Assembly (NCBI GenBank): GCA_964502665.1
Contig: CAZCXP010000062.1
Location: forward strand, 1 to 13,545
Direction: 5' to 3'
Length of the DNA: 13,545 nucleotides
Source of the DNA: SOKG01 sp964502665
GTDB taxonomy: Bacteria > Chloroflexota > Dehalococcoidia > SZUA-161
Part shown: piece after piece, positions 6,205 to 12,285 of the stretch
How positions within the stretch are numbered: position 1 is the first letter of the stretch
How the letters are laid out: the number at the start of each line of letters is the position of its first letter
Program-made: the position numbers and the translations under genes
The notes under the pieces: generated by a model
What the model was told of the DNA's origin: nothing
Databases searched by the model: none
Seen by the model: the letters and a program-made list of their open reading frames with translations, nothing else

Positions 6205-6519
6205 TCATTCATCCCAGCGGCTCAGCGGGGTCTCCCCTACCCCCTCCTCAAGCCGTCCATCCTCAACCCGTCCATCCTCAACCCATCCCCCCTCACCTTC
6301 GGGGCTTCCCATCTCAAAATGTATCGTCAGCTTAGCGCTGCGTCTAAAGAGCCGTAGTATCAAATCGGTCAGAAAGATCATAACCCCGATCCCCAAGAAG
6401 CACCCACCAACCACCATGCCTGCAATACCTACGCCTTCGCGGTCTCCGAAGTACGCGATGATGCCCCCGCCAGCAATGAGAACGCCGACAATGCACAGAA
6501 GCAGACCAAAAACTCTCAT
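6205..6519 (-). CDS. Two-TM small membrane protein with acidic repeat tail
   Basis: This 104-aa protein has an ATG at 6519 preceded by GAGAGGTG at good spacing. Two hydrophobic segments are clear, at about residues 2-24 and 29-58, rich in Gly, Val and Ile. A basic stretch follows (LILRLFRRSAK), suggesting the C-terminal tail is cytoplasmic by the positive-inside rule. The tail is acidic and contains a pentapeptide repeat (VEDGR-VEDGR-LEEGV) encoded by three 15-bp units. The stop lies just beyond the selC promoter region (6142-6170), so the gene is transcribed toward selC. No family is recognised beyond generic small membrane proteins. Confidence 0.68.
   Translation of the reverse strand: MRVFGLLLCIVGVLIAGGGIIAYFGDREGVGIAGMVVGGCFLGIGVMIFLTDLILRLFRRSAKLTIHFEMGSPEGEGGWVEDGRVEDGRLEEGVGETPLSRWDE
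6247..6291. repeat. Three tandem 15-bp units inside the two-TM protein gene
   Basis: The units begin at 6247, 6262 and 6277 with consensus CTCAACCCGTCCATC. The first differs from it at one base and the third at two. The length is a multiple of three, so copy-number change would keep the frame. They encode the acidic pentapeptide repeat in the C-terminal tail. Confidence 0.85.
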
Positions 6520-6777
6520 TATGTCACCTCTCTTGTTTGCCTACCCCCTCCAAGTCCGCACAACGCAGGCCGTGGTGTTCACCCACGGTAAGTATAATAC
6601 CACAAAAAGATTGTGGCACCATTACCCTTCAACGTCAGCAAAACGGGACACAGGATAGGATAGGGCTGATGGACACTCTGCCGCGGAACAAGAGAGCGGC
6701 ATCGCGTTAGAGGGCTTCCGCCATGAGGATTGGGTGAAGGAGTCCTGCTGCGGGGAAGGCATTTGCCTCAAGGTCTA
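6520..6777. other. Intergenic stretch with two hairpins
   Basis: No convincing gene. Two inverted repeats lie upstream of the two-TM gene. CCGTGG/CCACGG with a 7-nt loop is at about 6570-6588, and CCACAA/TTGTGG with a 5-nt loop is at about 6600-6617. The minus-strand TATTAT/TATACT between them is a possible -10 for that gene, though no good -35 is evident. The right end carries the start of a GTG-initiated plus-strand frame (6734) that conflicts with the better-supported minus-strand gene at 6778-7005. Confidence 0.35.
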
Positions 6778-7005
6778 CTACGCCCGGCTCAAAGAACCTA
6801 TGAAAGCCGGAAAAGAACGCCCTTCGTGGTCAGAGAATGCCAGCAACCTGGCCGGTGACACTATGTTACCTCCTTCAGCCTCCGCTTCCCGCCGGCAAGT
6901 GGGACATACCATCTTATCTCTGAAACTACCTTTGTACCTTACCCACGACCACTCCCTCATCGGATAGTCGCCGATTTTCCCACAATTACAGCATCTGGCT
7001 TCCAA
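6778..7005 (-). CDS. Small two-CxxC zinc-ribbon protein (TTG start)
   Basis: The protein is 75 aa with CCNCGK (Cys5, 6 and 8) and CPTC (about 34-37) forming a probable four-Cys zinc site. The linker of about 25 residues is aromatic and basic. The start is TTG at 7005. It is supported by AGGGGG about 8 nt upstream and by the frame placing the first CxxC at the N-terminus. The C-terminal half is low in recognisable features. A -10-like TATTAT (7076-7071) and the TTACAA array at 7096-7137 lie upstream, implying regulated expression with a leader of about 60 nt. A plus-strand ORF (6734-6967) overlaps it and is less convincing. The exact role is unknown; a nucleic-acid or protein-binding zinc ribbon is the most that can be said. 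Confidence 0.55.
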   Translation of the reverse strand: MEARCCNCGKIGDYPMREWSWVRYKGSFRDKMVCPTCRREAEAEGGNIVSPARLLAFSDHEGRSFPAFIGSLSRA

Positions 7006-7095
7006 TTGCTTTTCCCCCTACATTGATGTCCGCCGGTTCCCCAAGTACGGTGATCTCGAACCGCGCAAACATAATAGCCAGCCGAAATAAAGAAA

Positions 7096-7137
7096 TCACA
7101 AAGAAACCATTACAAAGAAGTTACAAGAGGGTTACAA
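7096..7137 (-). promoter_or_regulatory. 11-bp-phased TTACAA array, site 2 (OmpR/PhoB-type operator)
   Basis: TTACAA occurs at 7110, 7121 and 7132, exactly 11 bp apart, with a related TCACAA at 7096. On the minus strand the repeats read TTGTAAC, TTGTAAC and TTGTAAT, then TTGTGA. A TATTAT -10 lies 19 bp further on, with no good -35 at 17 bp. Activator-bound repeats replacing the -35 are typical of PhoB-type promoters. The array points at the zinc-ribbon gene (6778-7005). Confidence 0.52.
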
Positions 7138-7252
7138 AAGCCAGTACGTCAGCGCAAGAATGTCGCGCACTTTCACGCGCAAGCCAAGGCTGCCGAAGTG
7201 CTAAATCGGGCGCAGAGCCAACTGTCAGAATGCATAGAGTTAGCCAGTGGTC

Positions 7253-8059
7253 TCAACTCCCTTGAGCCTCTTTGGGGAGGACAACTACATGGGGGACAGA
7301 GGTGACCGGGTGCGGGCTGACTCTCACTGAAGCCGAGAAGATATCCTTTATGTTCCTTTCGGTCAACACCTCTTGGGGCGAGCCATCGGCGAATATGGCC
7401 CCTTCCTTGAGCAGAATCAGGCGGTCGAAGAAGAGCGAGGCCAGGTTCAAGTCATGCATGGCGGCGATAATAGTGACACCCTGGTCTCTGTTGAGGCTCC
7501 TGGCCAGTTCAAGTATCTCGACCTGATGGTTTATGTCAAGATGGGCTGTGGGCTCGTCGAGGAGCAGAACTTCAGGCTCCTGAGCAAGAGCCATAGCCAG
7601 AATCACCTTCTGTTGCTCTCCTCCACTGAGATCGTTGAAATAGCGTTTGCCCAGTTTATCAATGCCGACAAGTTCCAGAGCACTGGCAGTTACATCCCGA
7701 TCTTCCTTGGATTCCCCGGAGAGGCCGCTGACAAAAGGAGTCCGTCCCAGCAGCGCCACCTCCGTAACTGTAAAGGCGAACGGGATATGGAAGTGCTGCG
7801 GCACCACTGCTATCCTCTGTGCCACCTGCTTTCTGGAGAGCTTCTTCAACTTCACTTCTTCCAGCAATACCTCTCCCTGCGCTGGTGACAGCACACCGCT
7901 GGCAAGCTTCAGTAGCGTCGTCTTGCCGCAGCCATTGGGACCGAGCAAGCTTACCATCTCTCCAGAGCCTATCGTCAGGTCGATAGCTTGCAGTGCAAAG
8001 CCGTTCATGTAGGAAAAGGAGACTTTCCGCATCGACAGCCCACTTGACCTAGAATGCAT
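7253..8059 (-). CDS. btuD: Corrinoid ABC transporter ATP-binding protein
   Basis: This is the cytoplasmic ATPase that powers BtuC. I chose ATG 8059 (268 aa) because it has AGGAGG just upstream. The family N-terminus fits (LSMRKVSFSYMNGFALQAIDLTI), whereas the longer frame up to 8164 only adds sequence antisense-like within btuC. Motifs: Walker A GPNGCGKTT (40-48), Q-loop PQ (88), signature LSGGEQQK (134-141), Walker B LLLDEP (155-160), D-loop AHLD (162-165), H-loop His192. It overlaps the btuC stop by 11 nt, indicating translational coupling, and is the last gene of the operon. By sequence alone it could serve siderophore or haem uptake (FecE family). The cobTSU neighbours make corrinoid the likely substrate. 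Confidence 0.93.
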   Translation of the reverse strand: MHSRSSGLSMRKVSFSYMNGFALQAIDLTIGSGEMVSLLGPNGCGKTTLLKLASGVLSPAQGEVLLEEVKLKKLSRKQVAQRIAVVPQHFHIPFAFTVTEVALLGRTPFVSGLSGESKEDRDVTASALELVGIDKLGKRYFNDLSGGEQQKVILAMALAQEPEVLLLDEPTAHLDINHQVEILELARSLNRDQGVTIIAAMHDLNLASLFFDRLILLKEGAIFADGSPQEVLTERNIKDIFSASVRVSPHPVTSVPHVVVLPKEAQGS

Positions 8060-9092
8060 ACTCCCTCCTGGTGCGTCTGAGCAGGAAGATGAAGAATGGT
8101 GCGCCGATGAGAGCAGTGAAAATGCCAACAGGGATCTCCGTGGGAGCAAGCAGGGTTCGAGCAAGCGTGTCAGCGATTACCAGGAAAGCGGCGCCAGCTA
8201 AGGCTGCTGTTGGCAGGAGCAGGCGATGGTCTGGGCCCAGGGCTAGCCTCACTGCGTGGGGCACCACCAGTCCAACAAAGCCGATAAGCCCGCTCAAGGA
8301 AACGGCGCAGGCGGTGAGAAGCGAGCCCAAACCCAGGACGAGGATCTTCTCGCGCTCAACATTGATGCCCAGATAAGCGGCTCCCTCTTCACCCAGGGAG
8401 AAGGCATTGAGATGGAAAGCAAAGAACAGGGCTAAAACGATCCCGCCCAGGATCAGAGGCGCAATTGCCGCTATCTGGCTCCAGTCCTGCACGGATATGC
8501 TGCCCATGATGAACGAGAAGACGGAGTGAAGTTTGAGCTGCAGGATATCGCTGACAATGATGAGGAGGCTCATCACTGCTGCCAGCATAGCGCTCACTAC
8601 GAAGCCGGCGAGCAGCATGCTAACGACAGGTGTCCTTCCTCCCACCCGGGCCAGATTGTAGACCAGTAAGACTGTGACCAGGGCGCCACAAAAGGCACCG
8701 AGCGGCACAAGGCCAAAGCCTGCCAAAGTAACCCCGAGCGGCACCATCATAGTCAGCGTGGCTCCGAGCGCAGCTCCCGCCGATGTACCAATGATGTAGG
8801 GGTCAGCCATTGGATTGCGCAATAGCCCCTGAAAAAGCACACCAGCGGTGGCCAGGGCTGCTCCCACCAGCGCTCCAGCGACGACCCGGATTAACCTGAT
8901 CTGGAAGATGATGGTCTCGTCAGTCATTTGCCAGGTGGGCTGAAAATCGAAAAAGGGAAGTCTGTTCAAAGTCATTTTCACGATGTCCAGCGGCGGAATC
9001 GAGACCGCCCCCACAGTACAACCAAGCAGCATTGCTCCCACCAAAACCAGAGCTAATATGCCCAAAAACACCGCTCGATTACGCTTTCTCAT
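8049..9092 (-). CDS. btuC: Corrinoid ABC transporter permease (FecCD family)
   Basis: This 347-aa polytopic inner-membrane permease has about ten hydrophobic segments, as expected for BtuC/FecCD. Family landmarks: an N-terminal TM (8-30), RNPMADPYIIGTSAGAALGA (92-111), the coupling-region motif SLGEEGAAYLGI (232-243), LIGFVGLVVPHAVRL (269-283) and the C-terminal PTEIPVGIFTALIGAPFF (317-334). Its ATG overlaps the end of the DUF71 gene by 14 nt and its 3' end overlaps btuD by 11 nt, so the operon is tightly coupled. It works with the BtuF-like binding protein at 12283 and BtuD at 7253. Substrate assignment rests on context. Confidence 0.93.
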   Translation of the reverse strand: MRKRNRAVFLGILALVLVGAMLLGCTVGAVSIPPLDIVKMTLNRLPFFDFQPTWQMTDETIIFQIRLIRVVAGALVGAALATAGVLFQGLLRNPMADPYIIGTSAGAALGATLTMMVPLGVTLAGFGLVPLGAFCGALVTVLLVYNLARVGGRTPVVSMLLAGFVVSAMLAAVMSLLIIVSDILQLKLHSVFSFIMGSISVQDWSQIAAIAPLILGGIVLALFFAFHLNAFSLGEEGAAYLGINVEREKILVLGLGSLLTACAVSLSGLIGFVGLVVPHAVRLALGPDHRLLLPTAALAGAAFLVIADTLARTLLAPTEIPVGIFTALIGAPFFIFLLRRTRREYAF

Positions 9093-9774
9093 TCCCCATA
9101 GCCTTTTGGGTTAGTTTCGCCTGGTCGATGTCAAAGAATCCGTAGCCCTCTCTCCACACCTTGTCACCATGGGTTAGAGAGACGCGCTTCTGGAAAATCG
9201 GGCCATCGACTACGAACGTATGGTACTCTCCATTTTCGCCGCAGATATGGAAACTGGGGTCCCGGCGAAAATCTTGAAGATCGGTTATGAATTGCTCATC
9301 TACCTTGCGCCCGAGCCATTTCCCGTCGAAGAGATCGGCCTTGAGGCAGACTACGATTGCCTCAAAACCCTCATCCACGAAGCCCCTGAGGACCTCCTCC
9401 GGGACGAGCCCCCAAAGAGGCATCAAAGCCCTGAGGCCAAACTCGCTGCAAATGCCTTCTACCCAAGCCCGACCCTCGGGTAGGCCCATATCTCCTGTGA
9501 CCAGGCCATCGATTCCTGTCTCACGAAGCTCGTGCATCACCCCTCTATACACCTTTTCATAGCTCTCCCAGGTGGTCTCCCGCTGAATTAGGGGTATTCC
9601 CACCGCTTCCGATTGCATGCATACCAGTTCACGCCTTACCCCGTGGAACGAGGCTCGGCCAGACTCGGCCGATACGAAGTTGACCAAGTGGCGGACGTCA
9701 AGCCCCCCGGCTATCGCCTTCCAGCAGGCAAGGCAGCTATCCTTACCCCCGCTCCAGAGACAGGCCACCTTCAC
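9079..9774 (-). CDS. COG2102/DUF71 PP-loop ATPase, probable corrinoid-salvage enzyme
   Basis: The 231-aa protein belongs to the Dph6-like ATP_bind_4 family. The PP-loop SGGKDS is at 8-13, and the conserved C-terminal signature CGENGEYHTFVVDGPIF lies at about 178-194, with VTGDMGLPEGR in between. In archaea and eukaryotes this family amidates diphthine on EF-2, a modification bacteria lack. Here it sits inside a corrinoid operon, overlapping cobU by 32 nt and btuC by 14 nt. Comparative genomics has proposed a bacterial subgroup of DUF71 acting in B12 salvage; as far as I know that is prediction, not biochemistry. An ATP-dependent amide or adenylation step on a corrinoid or nucleotide-loop intermediate would fit. 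The start is GTG 9774 with AAAGGAGG 10 nt upstream. Confidence 0.88.
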   Translation of the reverse strand: MKVACLWSGGKDSCLACWKAIAGGLDVRHLVNFVSAESGRASFHGVRRELVCMQSEAVGIPLIQRETTWESYEKVYRGVMHELRETGIDGLVTGDMGLPEGRAWVEGICSEFGLRALMPLWGLVPEEVLRGFVDEGFEAIVVCLKADLFDGKWLGRKVDEQFITDLQDFRRDPSFHICGENGEYHTFVVDGPIFQKRVSLTHGDKVWREGYGFFDIDQAKLTQKAMGNEKA

Positions 9775-10318
9775 TGGAACCTGTCCTCCTTTTCAGTGGA
9801 ATCGGGATGCCAGCCACCATGAAATAGACCTCTTCGGCGTGCCTGGCGAGCATCTGGTTTGCCACGCCCAAAACGTCACGGTAGGCCCGCCCCAAGGGAT
9901 TGGGCGGCACCAGGCCCAGGCTCACTTCGTTGGAGACGATGATGAAATGGGACGGGGTGGCTTCCATAAATGAGATAAGGGTTTCCAGCTCAGCGGTCAC
10001 TCTCCTCTCCCATGTCTCAATATCGGCGTTATCCTTACCCATAAGGTTGGAGATGAGAAGCGTCACGCAGTCGAGGACGATGACCTCGGCGTCGCCGATT
10101 TCGCTGCTTATGGCTCCAGCAATATCGGTCTGCACCTCCAGGGTTTTCCAGGTGGAGGGCCTGGACTTCTTGTGCGCCTCGATGCGCGAATTCATCTCCT
10201 CATCAAGGGCCTCCGCTGTAGCGACATAGAGTACCCTTCGGCCAAGCTTGGCAGCGAGCTCCTGGGCATAGCGGCTTTTTCCGCTTCTAGCCCCGCCTAG
10301 AATGAATCTCACACTCAT
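9743..10318 (-). CDS. cobU: Adenosylcobinamide kinase / adenosylcobinamide-phosphate guanylyltransferase
   Basis: CobU phosphorylates adenosylcobinamide and then transfers GMP to give adenosylcobinamide-GDP, the activated substrate for CobS. At 191 aa it has the usual length. The P-loop GGARSGKS is at 8-15. RIEAHKKSRPSTWKTLE (45-61) contains His49, matching the histidine guanylylated in Salmonella CobU (His46). VLDCVTLLISNLM is at 81-93 and SNEVSLGLVPPNPLGRAYRD at 129-148. The final 15 or so residues go beyond the conserved end (IPIPLK) because the frame runs into the DUF71 gene. The ATG overlaps the cobS stop as ATGA. Identity is secure. Confidence 0.96.
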   Translation of the reverse strand: MSVRFILGGARSGKSRYAQELAAKLGRRVLYVATAEALDEEMNSRIEAHKKSRPSTWKTLEVQTDIAGAISSEIGDAEVIVLDCVTLLISNLMGKDNADIETWERRVTAELETLISFMEATPSHFIIVSNEVSLGLVPPNPLGRAYRDVLGVANQMLARHAEEVYFMVAGIPIPLKRRTGSSEGGLSLERG

Positions 10319-11058
10319 ATGCCATAACTCCAGGTTATGAGGGGAATCAGAATCAAGACCGCAACCTCGACCACTTCATTGATTGCACCGTAGGTATCGC
10401 CGGTGAGCCCCCCGAGTTTCCTGCTGAGGTAGATTGCCATTAGCAATGAAATAAGCCAGGCGCTGGCCATCACAGCCAGCCCCTCAAGCCACATCAGGCC
10501 CAGACATGAAGCCAGTGCGATTGCTGTGGCTATGGTCACCCTGGGCCAATTCGCCCCCTCCTTGAAGCTTGCCCCCATTCCTTGTTCCTTTCTGGCATAG
10601 GGATATGCGAAAACCGCGTAGACCACTGTCCAGCGAGCGATCGCCGGCATAAGTATAAGTGCTGCCAGCCTCTGCCCTTCGGGCAAAAGAGTCAGGGAAA
10701 CGTACTTGAGCAGAATCAGGCAGATGGCCCCCGCCACTCCGAAGCTCCCGACCCGGCTATCACGCATGATCTCCAGTCTCGCCCTCGGCGAATGGCCGCC
10801 GGCCAGGCCGTCACAAGTATCGATGAAGCCGTCCAGGTGGAGCGCCCTGGTGACTATGATCAAGGCAATGATTAGCAGGACGTTAACCAGGCTTGAAGGG
10901 AAGGCTAACTCCAGAAGCCGATCCAGACCAAATAGGAGCCCTCCTATCACCAGCCCTACGAGAGGGAAATAGGCCAAAGACCGACCTATCTCGTGCGCCT
11001 CGACCCGACGCCCAAAAGGGATGAGTGTCAGAAATTGAAATGCTGCCAGTAAGCCCAA
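10315..11058 (-). CDS. cobS: Adenosylcobinamide-GDP ribazoletransferase (cobalamin synthase)
   Basis: This is an integral membrane enzyme that joins adenosylcobinamide-GDP to alpha-ribazole (phosphate). It is 247 aa, the normal size, with several hydrophobic helices. Signature stretches: FQFLTLIPFG (7-16), LHLDGFIDTCDGLAGG (73-88), MRDSRVGSFGVAG (98-110) and LGGLTGDTYGAINEVVE (205-221). The Asp-rich DGFIDTCDG region is the expected metal-binding site. The start is TTG 11058, aligning with the family N-terminus. GAGAG lies 7 nt upstream and no ATG is nearby. It starts 3 bp after the cobT stop and ends in an ATGA overlap with cobU. Confidence 0.95.
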   Translation of the reverse strand: MGLLAAFQFLTLIPFGRRVEAHEIGRSLAYFPLVGLVIGGLLFGLDRLLELAFPSSLVNVLLIIALIIVTRALHLDGFIDTCDGLAGGHSPRARLEIMRDSRVGSFGVAGAICLILLKYVSLTLLPEGQRLAALILMPAIARWTVVYAVFAYPYARKEQGMGASFKEGANWPRVTIATAIALASCLGLMWLEGLAVMASAWLISLLMAIYLSRKLGGLTGDTYGAINEVVEVAVLILIPLITWSYGI

Positions 11059-11061
11059 TCC

Positions 11062-12135
11062 CTAACTCTCAATCCTGCTGACTTCACCCTGGGAGACTCC
11101 CGCCTCAGAAAAGGTGGCCATGTCGGTTAGCACTCTGGCTGCAGCCTCAGCGAGAAAGATGCCCAGCGCCGCCCCTGTGCCCTCACCAAGCCGAAGCTCA
11201 AGGTCCAGCAGCGGTCTCAATCCCAGGTATTCGAGCATTGCTTTGTGTCCGCACTCTACTGAAATATGGGACGCAATGAGGTAATCACGCACCGTTGGTG
11301 ACAGCCCAGCGGCGATAAGCGCGGCTGCTCCAGAGATAAAGCCGTCGATGACAATCGGGATGCGGTGCATTGCAGCCCCGAGGATAATCCCACTTAGCCC
11401 GCCGATTTCGAAACCGCCAACCTTGGAGAGCACATCGATGGGATCATTGGGATTCGGTTGATTGACTCTGAGCGCTCTTTCGATGCTCGCCACCTTGACA
11501 GCCAATTGCTTGTCATCAAGGCCGGTGCCCCGCCCTGTGACCTTGGCCACCGGCTTGCCGGTGATGACGGCGGTGATGGCGCTGCTCGGTGTGGTGTTGC
11601 CGATACCCATATCGCCGGTGCCGATAATGTCCAGACCCTTTTCAACCTCCTTCTCTACTATCTCCAGCCCCACCTCAACAGAGTTGATCGCCTGTTCGCG
11701 AGTCATAGCGGGCCCCTGGGTCATGTTTCGAGTCCCGCAGGCTATTTTCCTGGAGACCAGAGCAGGATGTGCCTCCAGGGTACTTGCTACCCCCATGTCG
11801 ACGATGACGACACGAGCTCCAACATGCCTTGCCAGGACATTGATGCCTGCGCCACCACGAAGGAAATTCTGCACCATCTGCGCCGTGACCTCTCGGGGAT
11901 AGGCGCTTACGCCTTCTACCGCCACCCCGTGGTCTGATGCCATGGTCACAATTGCCTTGCGAGATAGCCCTGGCATTGGCTCGCCCTTGATACCCGCCAC
12001 TTTGACCGACAATTCTTCCAACCTCCCCAGACTCCCTCGCGGCTTGGTTAAGGTGTCCTGGCGAGCCCGTGCCAGAGCCGCAGCCCCCTCATCTGGGGGC
12101 TTGATCTGCCGTATAACCTGCTCGAGCGATCTCAT
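11062..12135 (-). CDS. cobT: Nicotinate-nucleotide-dimethylbenzimidazole phosphoribosyltransferase
   Basis: CobT makes alpha-ribazole 5'-phosphate from nicotinate mononucleotide and a lower-ligand base. It is 357 aa, as usual for the family. Landmarks: TKPRGSLGRLEEL (30-42), MASDHGV (65-71), RGGAGINVLAR (93-103), GTGDMGIGNTTPSSA (172-186) and the catalytic Glu in LGEGTGA (E318, matching E317 of Salmonella CobT). AGGGGG lies 9 nt before the ATG. If the N gap is artefactual, the start lies about 27 bp after the btuF stop, consistent with one transcript. Which base is used as lower ligand cannot be read from the sequence. Identity is secure. Confidence 0.97.
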   Translation of the reverse strand: MRSLEQVIRQIKPPDEGAAALARARQDTLTKPRGSLGRLEELSVKVAGIKGEPMPGLSRKAIVTMASDHGVAVEGVSAYPREVTAQMVQNFLRGGAGINVLARHVGARVVIVDMGVASTLEAHPALVSRKIACGTRNMTQGPAMTREQAINSVEVGLEIVEKEVEKGLDIIGTGDMGIGNTTPSSAITAVITGKPVAKVTGRGTGLDDKQLAVKVASIERALRVNQPNPNDPIDVLSKVGGFEIGGLSGIILGAAMHRIPIVIDGFISGAAALIAAGLSPTVRDYLIASHISVECGHKAMLEYLGLRPLLDLELRLGEGTGAALGIFLAEAAARVLTDMATFSEAGVSQGEVSRIES

Positions 12136-12145
12136 CTTAGAAATC

Positions 12146-12285
12146 CCCCTATTTGCCTATGACTANNNNNNNNNNNNNNNNNNNNNNNNNNNNNNNNNNN
12201 NNNNNNNNNNNNNNNNNNNNNNNNNNNNNNNNNNNNNNNNNNNNNNNNNNNNNNNNNNNNNNNNNCCCCTATTTGCCTATGACTA
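12146..12285. repeat. 20-bp direct repeat flanking the gap (contig-end overlap)
   Basis: The same 20 bases end the left contig and begin the right one. This is the signature of contig ends sharing an unmerged overlap, not of a biological repeat, although a real short repeat or target-site duplication around missing DNA cannot be excluded without reads. Confidence 0.8.
12166..12265. other. Scaffold gap (100 N), probably artefactual
   Basis: Exactly 100 N, the conventional unknown-size placeholder, separate two contig ends that carry the identical 20-mer CCCCTATTTGCCTATGACTA at 12146-12165 and 12266-12285. Merging the copies gives a normal operon junction, with the btuF stop, a short spacer, a ribosome site and the cobT ATG. 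Most likely no sequence is missing. Confidence 0.85.

Noticed and set aside
6734..6967. 77-codon plus-strand ORF with GTG start and several Cys
   Set aside because: It overlaps the minus-strand zinc-ribbon gene, which has a ribosome site, promoter elements and a paired CxxC layout. The C-terminal half looks like shadow sequence.
7078..7305. Plus-strand open frame with protein-like composition (RKNVAHFHAQAKAAEVLNRA region)
   Set aside because: No start codon precedes the protein-like part, and it ends antisense inside btuD. Possibly a coding remnant, but not supportable as a gene.
8060..8164. Longer N-terminus for btuD
   Set aside because: These codons lie inside btuC, do not fit the ABC ATPase N-terminus, and a strong AGGAGG precedes the ATG at 8059.
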